Shown here one piece after another: positions 17,629-26,623 of a stretch of 64,000 nt of DNA (position 1 is the stretch's first letter; every line of letters begins with the position of its first letter). Source of the stretch: Streptomyces sp. NBC_01689 (GTDB lineage: Bacteria; Actinomycetota; Actinomycetes; Streptomycetales; Streptomycetaceae); assembly GCF_036250675.1 (NCBI RefSeq), contig NZ_CP109592.1:248001-312000 (forward strand). Direction: 5' to 3'. The translations under genes and the position numbers were made by a program. The notes under the pieces were generated by a model that was not told where the DNA came from, searched no databases, and saw nothing but the letters and a program-made list of their open reading frames with translations.

Positions 17629-18048
17629 TCACGCCTCCTGGCCGGCGTGGATGTCGACGCCGAGCTGGCGGAAGAGACCGGCCATGTCCAGCTGGTCCCA
17701 GTGCTCGGCCAGCAGCCCGTCCTCGACCCGCCAGAAGTCGATCGACTGGAAGCTGAGCGGACGCCCGGTCGCCTCGACCCCGAAGAACGTGCCCCGGTGG
17801 GTGCCGGAGTACTCGAAGCGGCCCGCGATCCGGTCCCCCTCCACGACGAGGTCGTGGGTGACGACCTTCACGTCGGGGAACGCGGCGAAGATCTGCTCCC
17901 AGAACGCCGTGTTGGCCTCGATGCCGTCCTCGACGACCGGGTTGTGGTCGATGTGCCCGGGCGCGGTGTGCGCGCTCATGGTGCTCACGTCATGACTGTT
18001 GATCATGTCGACGAAGCGCTGGACGAGTTCACGGTGGTTGGCTGCCAT
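17629..18048 (-). CDS. SnoaL-like polyketide cyclase/ester cyclase fold protein
   Basis: A 139-aa protein of the SnoaL/NTF2-like fold (ELVQRFVDMINSHD, then FWEQIFAAFPDVKVVTHDLVVEGDRIAGRFEYSGTH broken by the usual beta strands, and HWDQLDMAGL near the end). SnoaL-type proteins cyclise polyketides or act as hydroxylases or small-molecule binders. I start at ATG 18048 (MAANHREL); the frame runs further upstream without family similarity. A SARP box reading toward this gene lies at 18142-18173. It is one of three SnoaL-like proteins in the window. Confidence 0.85.
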   Translation of the reverse strand: MAANHRELVQRFVDMINSHDVSTMSAHTAPGHIDHNPVVEDGIEANTAFWEQIFAAFPDVKVVTHDLVVEGDRIAGRFEYSGTHRGTFFGVEATGRPLSFQSIDFWRVEDGLLAEHWDQLDMAGLFRQLGVDIHAGQEA

Positions 18049-18141
18049 GCCTGTGCCTCTCTGGGCTCGCGTCACTGGACGGGCGGGCGAGGACGCCCCC
18101 ACGGGTCACCCCGGGCACACGCCGCCGGCCGCCGCCCACCG

Positions 18142-18173
18142 AGGATCCCCATCGCGTCTCGAGCCGCCCTGGA
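18142..18173 (-). promoter_or_regulatory. SARP box and -10 for the SnoaL-like gene
   Basis: On the minus strand TCCAGGG (18173-18167) and TCGAGAC (18162-18156) are 11 bp apart, followed after exactly 8 bp by GATCCT (18147-18142). Confidence 0.65.
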
Positions 18174-18198
18174 GGCCGCCTGTGGGCCCGGCCCATCC

Positions 18199-18230
18199 CC
18201 GATCCCGGCTCAAGTGCCCGCTCCTAGCGT
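18199..18230 (+). promoter_or_regulatory. SARP-like site and -10 for rmlA
   Basis: CCGATCC (18199) and TCAAGTG (18210) are 11 bp apart, with TAGCGT at 18225 after 8 bp. The start codon at 18238 is only 8 nt past TAGCGT, so the transcript may be leaderless. Confidence 0.55.
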
Positions 18231-18237
18231 CACCTTC

Positions 18238-19305
18238 ATGAAGGCTCTCGTACTCTCCGGCGGGGCCGGAACCCGCCTGCGCCCCCTCACCCACACATCC
18301 GCCAAGCAGCTGGTGCCCGTGGCCAACAAGCCGGTGCTCTTCTACGGCCTGGAAGCGATCGCGGACGCGGGCATCACCGAGGTCGGGATCATCGTCGGGG
18401 ACACCGCCGACGAGATCACGCAAGCCGTCGGCGACGGCTCCAAGTTCGGCCTCGCCGTCACCTACATCCCCCAGTCCGCGCCCCTCGGGCTGGCCCACGC
18501 CGTCCTCATCGCCCGCGAGTTCCTCGCCGACGACGACTTCGTCATGTACCTCGGCGACAACTTCATCGTGGGCGGCATCTCCGACCTGGTCGACGCCTTC
18601 CGCGCGCAGCGGCCCGCCGCCCAGATCCTGCTCACCCAGGTCTCCGACCCGACGCAGTTCGGGGTCGCCGAATTCGGCCCCGACGGACGGATCGTGGGCC
18701 TGGAGGAGAAACCGGAGCACCCCAGGAGCGACCTCGCGCTCGTCGGCGTCTACCTGTTCACCGACGCCGTGCACGAGGCCGTCCGCGCCATCAAGCCGTC
18801 CTGGCGCGGCGAACTGGAGATCACCCACGCGCTGCAGTGGCTGATCGACCACGACCGCGACGTCCGCTCCACGACGATCTCCGGATACTGGAAGGACACC
18901 GGGAACGTCGGCGACATGCTGGAGGTCAACCGGTCCGTCCTGGAACACGCCGAACCCCGCATCGAGGGCGACGTCGACGACACCAGCGAGATCATCGGCC
19001 GGGTACGGATCGACGAGGGCGCCCGCGTCACCGGCTCCCGCATCGTGGGCCCCGCCGTCATCGGCACCGGCAGCGTGATCACCGGCTCCTACGTCGGCCC
19101 GTTCACCTCCATCGCCCCCGACTGCCGCATCACCGACAGCGAGATCGAGTTCTCCATCGTCCTGGACGGCTCCTCGGTGCACGGCGCCCGCCGCGTGGAG
19201 GCCTCCATCATCGGCCGCAACGTGGAGGTGACCCCCGCCCCCCGGATCCCCGCCGCCCACCGCCTCATCCTCGGCGACCACAGCAAGGTGCAGATTTCCT
19301 CATGA
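18238..19305 (+). CDS. rmlA: Glucose-1-phosphate thymidylyltransferase
   Basis: A 355-aa nucleotidyltransferase making dTDP-glucose from glucose-1-phosphate and dTTP, the first step of the deoxysugar pathway. The N-terminal pyrophosphorylase loop LSGGAGTRLRPLTH and KQLVPVANKP are visible, and YLGDNFI holds the metal-binding Asp. The length and the C-terminal left-handed beta-helix-like repeats match the longer RmlA form found in antibiotic clusters. No ribosome site precedes ATG 18238; the adjacent -10 suggests leaderless translation. It overlaps rmlB by 4 bp (ATGA). Confidence 0.95.
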   Translation: MKALVLSGGAGTRLRPLTHTSAKQLVPVANKPVLFYGLEAIADAGITEVGIIVGDTADEITQAVGDGSKFGLAVTYIPQSAPLGLAHAVLIAREFLADDDFVMYLGDNFIVGGISDLVDAFRAQRPAAQILLTQVSDPTQFGVAEFGPDGRIVGLEEKPEHPRSDLALVGVYLFTDAVHEAVRAIKPSWRGELEITHALQWLIDHDRDVRSTTISGYWKDTGNVGDMLEVNRSVLEHAEPRIEGDVDDTSEIIGRVRIDEGARVTGSRIVGPAVIGTGSVITGSYVGPFTSIAPDCRITDSEIEFSIVLDGSSVHGARRVEASIIGRNVEVTPAPRIPAAHRLILGDHSKVQISS

Positions 19306-20294
19306 CCACCACACGCATCCTCGTCACCGGCGGCGCGGGGTTCATCGGCTCGCACTACGTGCGCACCCTGCTCGGCCCGGCCGGCCCCGGCGACGTCCAC
19401 GTCACCGTCCTCGACAAACTCACCTACGCCGGCAACCCCGCCAACCTCGACCCGGTCCGCGGCCACCCCGGCTTCCGCTTCGTCCAGGGCGACATCTGCG
19501 ACACCCGCCTGGTCGCCGAACTCGTCGCCGGACACGAGCAGATCGTGCACTTCGCCGCCGAGTCCCACGTCGACCGCTCCATCCTCGGCGCCGCCGAGTT
19601 CATCACCACCAACGTGCTCGGCACCCAGACCCTCCTGGACGCGGCGCTGCGCCGGCCCGGCGGCCGCGCCCGCTTCCTGCACGTGTCCACCGACGAGGTC
19701 TACGGCTCCGTGGCCGAGGGATCCTGGCCGGAGAGCGACCCGCTGCGGCCCAACTCCCCCTACGCCGCCTCCAAGGCCTCCTCCGACCTGGTGGCCCTGT
19801 CCTACCACCGCACCCACGGCCTCGACGTACGGGTGACCCGCTGCTCCAACAACTACGGCCACCACCACTTCCCCGAGAAGGTCATCCCGCTGTTCGTCAC
19901 CAACCTCCTCGACGGACACCGCGTCCCGCTGTACGGGGAAGGACTGAACGTACGGGACTGGCTGCACATCGACGACCACGTCCAGGGCCTGGAACTGGTC
20001 CGCACCGGCGGCCGGCCCGGCGAGGTCTACAACATCGGCGGCGGCACCGAACTGAGCAACAAGGAACTGACCACGCTGCTGCTGGATCTGGCCGGAGCGG
20101 GCTGGGACAGCGTCGAGCACGTGCCCGACCGGCTCGGCCACGACCTGCGCTACTCGGTGGACTGCGGCAAGATCTCCCGCGAGCTGGGCTACCGGCCCCG
20201 CAAGGACTTCACCCAGGGCCTGGCGGAGACCTTCGCCTGGTACCGCGACAACCGTTCCTGGTGGGAACCGCTCAAACACAGGGCCGCCCTGTGA
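19302..20294 (+). CDS. rmlB: dTDP-glucose 4,6-dehydratase
   Basis: A 330-aa extended SDR converting dTDP-glucose to dTDP-4-keto-6-deoxyglucose. The N-terminus carries the Rossmann motif VTGGAGFIGSHYVR, STDEVYG holds the catalytic Asp-Glu pair, and SPYAASKASSD the Tyr-x-x-x-Lys. RCSNNYG and GEGLNVRDWLHIDDH are family hallmarks. Translationally coupled to rmlA. A hairpin shortly after the stop probably ends the unit. Confidence 0.95.
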   Translation: MTTTRILVTGGAGFIGSHYVRTLLGPAGPGDVHVTVLDKLTYAGNPANLDPVRGHPGFRFVQGDICDTRLVAELVAGHEQIVHFAAESHVDRSILGAAEFITTNVLGTQTLLDAALRRPGGRARFLHVSTDEVYGSVAEGSWPESDPLRPNSPYAASKASSDLVALSYHRTHGLDVRVTRCSNNYGHHHFPEKVIPLFVTNLLDGHRVPLYGEGLNVRDWLHIDDHVQGLELVRTGGRPGEVYNIGGGTELSNKELTTLLLDLAGAGWDSVEHVPDRLGHDLRYSVDCGKISRELGYRPRKDFTQGLAETFAWYRDNRSWWEPLKHRAAL

Positions 20295-20332
20295 CCGCGT
20301 GAGCCCCCGGCGGCCCCGCGGCCGCGCACCGA

Positions 20333-20372
20333 CCGGTGCCCCGAAAACCCCTGCGGGTCTTCGGGACACCGG
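20333..20372 (+). terminator. Probable terminator after rmlB
   Basis: CCGGTGCCCCGAA (20333) pairs with TTCGGGACACCGG (ending 20372) with one mismatch, and an inner ACCC/GGGT extends the stem. It begins 39 bp after the rmlB stop. Confidence 0.6.
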
Positions 20373-21403
20373 CATGCCTGCGGCGGCGGACCAGGAGCCG
20401 GGTTCGGCCCGGGCCTGGGCCGGGTCCGGACCGTCCGGGTCCGGGCCGCCGTGGCGCCGGCGGCCTCCCCCGTCGGGTGAGGCACCCCTGCGACAGCACG
20501 CGCCGCACCATGGGCCAAGAGAGCGTGGGGCGGAGCCGGAACACCGGGCCGCCCGAGGGCCAGCCGGGAACGGGCGCGGGTCCTGTCGGGGTCGGGAGAG
20601 AGGGCAGCCAGGGCCGGACCAGGGGTTCACCAGGACCGGGTGAGGGGTCCGCCGGACCGGGCAGGAGCCCGCCGGAACGGGCCAGGGCCTGCCGGGACGC
20701 CGGGACCAGGGTTGTCTGGCGACGGGCCACCGCGCCCGGGGCCCAACGGCACCCGGACGGTGGGCCGTCGAACCGGGGCCCCGGCTGCGGCCCGCGGCGA
20801 GCGCGCATCGGCGTCCCAAGTGCCGGAGCGTGCGTCCGGTGACGAGCCCGGCGGCGCGCCGCGCGGGGCGCGGGGCCCGCTCCCCCGTTGGCGGCGGCCC
20901 GCCATCGCCAGGGCCCAACGGACCGCTGTCGGTGAGCCGTTACGGCTGCGACTCGCGGTGAGCGCGCACCTCGGCATCCCGGGCGCCTGGGCGGTGCGTC
21001 CGGTGACGAGCCCGGTGGTGCACCGTGCGGGGCCGCGGGGCCCGCTCCCCCGGGTGCCGGGGGTCGGCGCGACGGGCTCGGCCGTGGCCGGGGCGGGGCG
21101 GAACGTGGGCCCGCCCCTCCTGCGTTCCCGGGCGCCGTGGTGACGGGCCCGGCCGGCCGTGGACGTGCGGGCGCGGGAAGGAACTCGCCCTCCTGGGCGC
21201 CGGGTTCGGGCGCGTGCTGTCCCGCGTGCGCGGGTGCGGCGTTCGCCGTGGGCCGGGGCGCGGTGCCATTCGGTCCGGTGCCGGCGCGCGGTGCCGTTCC
21301 GCCCGGTGCCGGCGCGCGGTGCCGTTCCGCCCGGTGCCGGCGCGGGGTGCCGTTCCGCCCGGTGTCGGGGCGGGGTGGCGGCTGCGGGCGTCCCGGGGCG
21401 GGG
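20373..21403. repeat. Gene-free GC-rich spacer with duplications and a 28-bp tandem
   Basis: About 1 kb without a supportable gene between converging units. A ~140-bp stretch near 20745-20890 is repeated imperfectly near 20910-21055; both copies share CGTCCGGTGACGAGCCCGG and GGGGCCCGCTCCCCCG. From about 21275 to 21370 a 28-bp unit starting CCCGGTGCCGG recurs about 3.5 times. It looks like slippage or recombination expansion. Confidence 0.6.
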
Positions 21404-22030
21404 TCAGCGGGTGAGGTGTTGGGGGTGCGGGAGTTGCCAGGAGGGGCCGTAGGAGGTGAGGGCCTCTTCGTAGGTGGGCAGCAGGCCGCGTTCGACGGCC
21501 TCGGACAGGCTCGGGGCGGTGGCGTCCTTCTCGGAGCGGATCAGGCCCGTGGTGGTGGGCCAGGGGATGCCGATGGCCGGGTCGAGGGCCTGGATGTCGA
21601 CCATGGTGCCGGGCACGTACTCCTCGGAGCACAGATAGTTCATGCAGGTGTCGTCGGTCAGGGCGAGGAAGGCGTGGCCGAGGCCGTCGGCGAGGTAGAC
21701 GCCGATGCCGGAGCCGGCCTCCTGCAGGGTGGTGTCGAACATGCCGAACGTCGGGGAGCCGACGCGCAGGTCGACCACCACGTCCAGGGCGGCGCCGCGG
21801 ACGCAGGTCACCAGTTTCGCCTGGCCGGGCGGGAGGGTGGTGCCGTGGATGCCGCGCAGCGTGTCACGGTGGGAGACCGAGAAGTTGACCTGGCGGACGG
21901 TGAACGGCTGGCCGCTGCTTCCGGTCAGTTCGCCCATGCGCCAGGCCTCGAAGAACCGGCCCCGGTTGTCCGGGAGTTGCGACGGCGTGATCCGGAAGGC
22001 GTCGCGGACCTTCATCTCCTCAATGGCCAT
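21404..22030 (-). CDS. dTDP-4-dehydrorhamnose 3,5-epimerase-type enzyme
   Basis: A 208-aa cupin-fold epimerase of the RmlC family. The catalytic-His motif RGIHG, a VRQVNFSVSH strand and YLADGLGHAFLAL are typical, as is NYLCSEEYVPG. In 2,6-dideoxyhexose pathways such enzymes invert C5 (and often C3), giving L-sugars. Its presence points to an L-configured sugar such as L-digitoxose, L-olivose or L-oliose (inference). It overlaps the end of the upstream DHA2 transporter gene by 19 bp, so it depends on that promoter. Confidence 0.9.
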   Translation of the reverse strand: MAIEEMKVRDAFRITPSQLPDNRGRFFEAWRMGELTGSSGQPFTVRQVNFSVSHRDTLRGIHGTTLPPGQAKLVTCVRGAALDVVVDLRVGSPTFGMFDTTLQEAGSGIGVYLADGLGHAFLALTDDTCMNYLCSEEYVPGTMVDIQALDPAIGIPWPTTTGLIRSEKDATAPSLSEAVERGLLPTYEEALTSYGPSWQLPHPQHLTR

Positions 22031-23604
22031 GCTTCCTCGGTTCGGGTCGACGGAACGGGGTCCGCGGCCGGTGGGGCCCCGGACCCCGGGTGGGTGTGCG
22101 GGTCAGTGCAGCGGTGCCGGGGTGTTCTCCCCCGCCGGGGCGTGCTGGTCGGCGGCCGGGGTGTGGTGCCGGCCGGGCGGCGCGGCCGGGGCGGCGGCGG
22201 GCGCGGCGGCCGGCCGGCGGGAGGGGCGAGCAGCATGGAGAAGGTCGCCAGGGCCACCGCGACGGCGCCCACCCACATGGCGGGGACGAGGCCGTCGACG
22301 AAGTCGCGCGGGGAGGCGTAGCCGCCGTTGGCGCTGAAGATGGAGGCGAGCAGGGCGACGCCGAGGGCTGCGCCGACCTCGCGGGTGGCGGCGGTGACGC
22401 CGGAGGCGATGCCCTGTTCGTGTTCGGCGACCGAGCCCATGGTGAGGTTCATCAGCGGGGCGTAGAACAGGGCCATGCCGGCGCCGCAGATCATCAGGGA
22501 GGGCAGCTGGGCGGCGTAGGAGACGTCCGGTTCGAGGACGAAGGCCCAATAGACCATGCCGGCGGTCATCATGGCGAGGCCGAGGGTGACCACGGGTTTG
22601 CCGCCGATGCGGTCGGAGACCATGCCGCCGATGGGGGCGACGACCATCGGCATGGCGGTCCAGGCCAGCAGGCGGACGCCGGCCTGCATGGCGGTGTAGC
22701 CCTGGATGTTCTGCAGGAACTGGGTCATCAGGAAGATCGCGCCGAACATGCCGACGGACATCAGGGCGCCGGCCAGGTTGATCGCGGTGAAGGCGCGGTT
22801 GCGGAACATGCGCATCGGCACCATGGGGTGTTCGGTGTGGTTCTCCCAGGCGACGAAGACGGCCATCACGGCGGTGCCGCCGATGAGGGCGCCCAGGACC
22901 TGCGGGGACGTCCAGCCGTCGCCGTGGCCCTTGATGAGGCCCAGCACGATGCCGAACAGGCCGAGGCTGGCCAGGGCGGTGCCGACGGCGTCGAGGCGGG
23001 AGTGGGCGATGCGGCTCTCGGCGAGTTTGCGGAAGGACAGCGGGGCCAGGGCGAGGCCGATGGGTACGTTCAGCCAGAAGATCCACTGCCAGGACAGGTG
23101 TTCGACGATGGCGCCGCCCACCAGCGGGCCGGCGGCGATGGACAGTCCGTTGACGGCGCCCCAGATGCCCAGGGCCGCGCCGCGTTTCTCGGCGGGCACG
23201 GCGGCGGTCAGCAGGGTCACCGACAGCGGCATGATGATGGCGGCGCCGACGCCCTGGACGGCGCGGGCGGCGACGAGTTCGTTGATGCCGGGGGCGAGGG
23301 CGGCGGCCGCGGAGGCGGCGGTGAACAGCAGCAGGCCCAGGCTGAAGACCTTGCGGCGGCCGAAGCGGTCGCCGAGGGCGGCGCCGAACATCATCAGGAC
23401 CGCGAAGGACAGGGTGTAGGCGTTGACCGTCCATTCCAGGTCGGTGAGGCTGCCGCCGAGTTTCTCCCGGATGGTGGGCAGCGCCGTGATGATGACGAGG
23501 TTGTCCAGTCCCGCCATGAAGGAGGCGAGGCTGGTGGTGAGGATGGCCCAGAAGACCACCCTCTTGGTTTCACCGCCCGGGGATGGGGGGTTGACGGTGC
23601 TCAT
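22012..23604 (-). CDS. DHA2-family MFS drug exporter
   Basis: A 530-aa, 14-helix EmrB/QacA-type proton antiporter. Typical signatures: NLVIITALPTIREKLGG in helix 1, GDRFGRRKVF in loop 2-3, and LSWQWIFWLNVPIG. The C-terminus is a Pro/Arg-rich tail of ~50 residues. ATG 23604 is preceded by AAAGGA; a longer frame upstream lacks support. A SARP box with -10 lies 105 bp upstream. Likely the main efflux pump for the finished compound. Confidence 0.92.
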   Translation of the reverse strand: MSTVNPPSPGGETKRVVFWAILTTSLASFMAGLDNLVIITALPTIREKLGGSLTDLEWTVNAYTLSFAVLMMFGAALGDRFGRRKVFSLGLLLFTAASAAAALAPGINELVAARAVQGVGAAIIMPLSVTLLTAAVPAEKRGAALGIWGAVNGLSIAAGPLVGGAIVEHLSWQWIFWLNVPIGLALAPLSFRKLAESRIAHSRLDAVGTALASLGLFGIVLGLIKGHGDGWTSPQVLGALIGGTAVMAVFVAWENHTEHPMVPMRMFRNRAFTAINLAGALMSVGMFGAIFLMTQFLQNIQGYTAMQAGVRLLAWTAMPMVVAPIGGMVSDRIGGKPVVTLGLAMMTAGMVYWAFVLEPDVSYAAQLPSLMICGAGMALFYAPLMNLTMGSVAEHEQGIASGVTAATREVGAALGVALLASIFSANGGYASPRDFVDGLVPAMWVGAVAVALATFSMLLAPPAGRPPRPPPPRPRRPAGTTPRPPTSTPRRGRTPRHRCTDPHTHPGSGAPPAADPVPSTRTEEAWPLRR

Positions 23605-23708
23605 CGAGCATCCTTTCTGGAGGCTGGTCAGTGCGAGATGCTCCTCGCCGTGACCTGTCCGGCCTGCGCCGGCGCACCCGGCGCCACCGGGCCGGTCCGG
23701 CGCCGACG

Positions 23709-23740
23709 ACGCTACGGACGCGTACTCGACTCCTCCTCGA
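23709..23740 (-). promoter_or_regulatory. SARP box and -10 for exporter-epimerase operon
   Basis: On the minus strand TCGAGGA (23740-23734) and TCGAGTA (23729-23723) are 11 bp apart, then exactly 8 bp, then TAGCGT (23714-23709). This is a textbook SARP-dependent promoter layout. Confidence 0.75.
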
Positions 23741-23846
23741 GCGCCGGTGGGCGCGGGCCCCGCGGCGGGCACGGCGGCGCCGCGGGGCCCGCGTACCGGT
23801 GTGGGTGCGCGGGCTCCGCGGCGGGGGCGGCCGGGCCGGGGGCCGG

Positions 23847-24317
23847 TCAGGCGAGCTGGCGCTGGAAGGTGGCGATGTCGAAGTAGAGGGTCTCGTCGAC
23901 GAGGACGTCGCCGTCGAAGTGGAAGAAGACGGCGACGGGGGCGTCGATGGACTTGCCCCGGTTGGGTATGCCGCGCCAGTCGGCGTGCTGCTTGCCGCGT
24001 GCCTGGGCCTCCAGGATCACCGCGGTGGGGGTGTGGTGGACGTGGTGCAGGTCGTGCTCCAGGTCGGGGAAGGCGGCCTTGAGTTCGGCGAAGTAGCCCT
24101 TCTTGATGGCTTCTTCACCGATCAGCGGTCCTTCTTCGAAGGCCTGGATGCGGTAGACGCCGCCGCGCGGGAAGGTGGCCAGCACGCCGTCGATGTCCCA
24201 GGCGATCTCGGCGACCGTGTGCTGCAGGACGACCGCCTCGCGCTTCTTGCGCAGTTCGGCGTCGGGCTGCGGGAGATCCGCGCCGGGCAGGGTGAATTCG
24301 TGTGCTTCGGTGGCCAT
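23847..24317 (-). CDS. SnoaL-like protein
   Basis: A 156-aa NTF2/SnoaL-fold protein (VVLQHTVAEIAWDIDGVLATFP, GEEAIKKGYFAELKAAFPDLEHD, DGDVLVDETLYFD). ATG 24317 follows GGAGGAATGGTC with good spacing; a second ATG six bases upstream is too close to that site. The family includes polyketide cyclases and hydroxylases; no catalytic residue can be assigned by eye. It has its own three-heptamer SARP promoter. Confidence 0.82.
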   Translation of the reverse strand: MATEAHEFTLPGADLPQPDAELRKKREAVVLQHTVAEIAWDIDGVLATFPRGGVYRIQAFEEGPLIGEEAIKKGYFAELKAAFPDLEHDLHHVHHTPTAVILEAQARGKQHADWRGIPNRGKSIDAPVAVFFHFDGDVLVDETLYFDIATFQRQLA

Positions 24318-24356
24318 GACCATTCCTCCACGCATCGGCCTGTTCGGTTGCCGCCG

Positions 24357-24399
24357 ACGCTAGGGCGGCGCGCTCGCTCGGGCCTCGTTTCCGGCTCGA
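24357..24399 (-). promoter_or_regulatory. SARP box (three heptamers) and -10
   Basis: On the minus strand TCGAGCC (24399-24393), ACGAGGC (24388-24382) and GCGAGCG (24377-24371) are each 11 bp apart, followed after 8 bp by TAGCGT (24362-24357). It drives the SnoaL-like gene starting at 24317. Confidence 0.75.
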
Positions 24400-24450
24400 A
24401 CCGCCTGGTGCGGGGCCTCTTGGTGCGGGGCCTCTTGGTGCGGGGCCGGT

Positions 24451-25020
24451 TCAGGCGGTGGGCTGGAGGCGGGGGGTGTCCTGGGGCGGGCGGTAGGTGG
24501 GGCGGTAGCCGCAGGCCAGGCCGAGCGGGGCGAGGAGCAGGCACAGGCCCATGTCGAGGGGGAAGGGGCGGCCGGTGACGACGCGGTACTCGTCGCGGAA
24601 GGCGAGGGCGAGCAGCGGCATCTGCAGGCGGGGGGTGCCGTCGGGGCGCAGCCGGCCTTCGTTGGTCAGTCCCCACAGGGTCTCGAAGACGGTTTCGGTC
24701 TGGTAGGCGGGGGTGGTGCGCCAGATGACGCGGGTGGTGTCGGGTCCGGGGTTCCACATGGAGTGGACGGCGCCCGGGGGGATGTGGAAGTCGGCGCCGG
24801 GCTCGTACTCGTGGAGGGTGCCGTCGAGTTGGAGGCTCAGGCGGCCGCTTTCCAGGCGCATGTGTTCGGTCTGGCGGGGGTGGTAGTGCTGGGGCGGTTT
24901 GATGACGGCGGGCGCGTATTCGACGGCGACCTCGACGTAGGCGCCGCCGGTCTCGGCGGCGGTGGTCAGGAAGGTGAGGGTGTCCTTGCCGAGGCGCAGG
25001 GTGTCTCCGGGGCGGGCCAT
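24451..25020 (-). CDS. Cupin-domain protein
   Basis: A 189-aa single-domain cupin. Motif 1 appears as HYHPRQTEHMRLESGRL, with the two His and the Glu of the metal site. Motif 2 is PPGAVHSMWNPG. The C-terminal third is a hydrophobic helix-rich tail (LPLLAL, LCLLLAPLGLA). It could be a dioxygenase, isomerase or binding protein. It is the last gene of the - strand operon that begins with the aldo-keto reductase, 42 bp after the exporter. Confidence 0.85.
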   Translation of the reverse strand: MARPGDTLRLGKDTLTFLTTAAETGGAYVEVAVEYAPAVIKPPQHYHPRQTEHMRLESGRLSLQLDGTLHEYEPGADFHIPPGAVHSMWNPGPDTTRVIWRTTPAYQTETVFETLWGLTNEGRLRPDGTPRLQMPLLALAFRDEYRVVTGRPFPLDMGLCLLLAPLGLACGYRPTYRPPQDTPRLQPTA

Positions 25021-25062
25021 CGGGTGCCTCTTCTCGTCCGGTGAGGGGGGTGGCGGGGTGGG

Positions 25063-26541
25063 TCAGGCGGTGCGGGTGGTGGGGTGGCGGGGCAGTCCGA
25101 AGCAGGCGGTGAGGAGGTTGAGGACGCCGATGCCGGCGGCGATCCAGAAGCCGAGGTGGAGGCCGTCCAGCCAGGCCAGGGCGGGGGTGGTGTGGGCGGT
25201 GAGTTCGCTGGTGGTGCGGGTCAGGGCGCTGGTGGCGACGGTGGCGACGCCGAGGGAGGCGCCGACCTGGAAGGCGGCGACCAGGACGCCGGAGGCGATG
25301 CCCTGCTGGTGGGGCGGGATGTCGGAGACGCCGTGCACGTTGACGGGGATGCCGCAGCACTGCATGGAGGCGCCCAGGATGAGCAGGGCGGGCAGCAGGT
25401 GCAGGAGGTAGTTGCCGTGGGCGGGGGCCTGGGTGAGCAGGAGCAGGCCGAGCAGGGAGCCGGCGGCGCCGGCGAGGTAGACGGGGCGGGGGCCGGCGCG
25501 GTGCATGACGCGGGTGGCGGGGGCGGTGACCAGGATGGCGACGATGCCCAGGGGCAGGAACGCGAAGCCGGAGGCGAGGGTGGAGTAGCCGAGGGTGCGT
25601 TGCAGGTAGTAGCTGCACAGGAAGAGCACGGAGGCCTGGACGGCGCTGGTCAGGACGCGGCCGAGGCCGGCGGTGGCCAGGGAGCGGGTGGCGAACAGTT
25701 GCAGGGGCAGCAGGGGGTCGGCGGCGCGGCGTTCGATGAGGAGGAACGCGGCGAGCAGGGTGAGGGCGGCGGCGGCCGGGGCGAGGACGTAGGGCGGGGA
25801 GGCGGCGCCGTGGTCCTGGATGTTGACGATGGCGTAGACGAGGGCGGCCAGGCCCGCGGTGACGGTGGCGGCGCCGGCCAGGTCGGGGCGGGAGCCGCGG
25901 ACGGCGGTGTCGGGGCGGCCGCGGGAGAGCAGCAGGACGCCGGCGACGGCGACGGCGCCGAAGGGGAGGTTGATGTAGAAGATCCAGCGCCAGCTGAGGC
26001 TGTCGGTGATCAGGCCGCCGGCGATGACGCCGAGGGTGCCGCCGAGGCCGGCGAGTGCGGCCCAGACGGCGAGTGCGGTGGTGCGTTCGCGGCCGCGCGG
26101 GAAGGTGGTGGTGACCAGGGACATCGCGGCGGGTGAGAGGAAGGCTGCGCCGCAGCCCTGCAGGGCGCGGGCGGCGATGAGCAGGCCGGCGTCGCGGGAG
26201 AGGCCGCACAGCAGGGAGGCGGCGGTGAACAGCAGGGCGCCGAGGAGGAAGGTGCGGCGTCTGCCCCAGCGGTCGGCGGTGCGGCCGCCGAGCAGCATGA
26301 GGCCGCCGAAGCACAGGATGTAGGAGGTCAGGACCCATTCGATGGCGGTGGGGCCGGCGCCGAGGTCGCTCTGGACGGCGGGCAGGGCGAGGTTCACCAC
26401 GGTGGTGTCCAGCAGGACCATGAACTGGGCGAGGGCGACGAAGACGAGCAGGCGCCAGCGGCGCGGGTCGGCCGCGGCGGCGTCGGTGTCGGTGTCGGGG
26501 GTGCGGTCCTGGGTGCGGGCGGCGGGGTGGTCGGTGGTCAT
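25063..26541 (-). CDS. DHA2-family MFS exporter (second)
   Basis: A 492-aa, 14-helix drug:H+ antiporter. Signatures: TTVVNLALPAVQSDLG, GRTADRWGRRRTFLLG, and SWRWIFYINLPFGAVAV. It lies in the operon of tailoring genes. With the exporters at 5.8 and 22.0 kb the window encodes three MFS pumps. Confidence 0.92.
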   Translation of the reverse strand: MTTDHPAARTQDRTPDTDTDAAAADPRRWRLLVFVALAQFMVLLDTTVVNLALPAVQSDLGAGPTAIEWVLTSYILCFGGLMLLGGRTADRWGRRRTFLLGALLFTAASLLCGLSRDAGLLIAARALQGCGAAFLSPAAMSLVTTTFPRGRERTTALAVWAALAGLGGTLGVIAGGLITDSLSWRWIFYINLPFGAVAVAGVLLLSRGRPDTAVRGSRPDLAGAATVTAGLAALVYAIVNIQDHGAASPPYVLAPAAAALTLLAAFLLIERRAADPLLPLQLFATRSLATAGLGRVLTSAVQASVLFLCSYYLQRTLGYSTLASGFAFLPLGIVAILVTAPATRVMHRAGPRPVYLAGAAGSLLGLLLLTQAPAHGNYLLHLLPALLILGASMQCCGIPVNVHGVSDIPPHQQGIASGVLVAAFQVGASLGVATVATSALTRTTSELTAHTTPALAWLDGLHLGFWIAAGIGVLNLLTACFGLPRHPTTRTA

Positions 26542-26623
26542 GGCTCCCTCTCGGACGGGTCTGTCTCCCGCCCCGCCCCGGCGCCGCCCCTGGGGGCTGG
26601 TGTGCGGGGCGGGGGCGGCCCGG

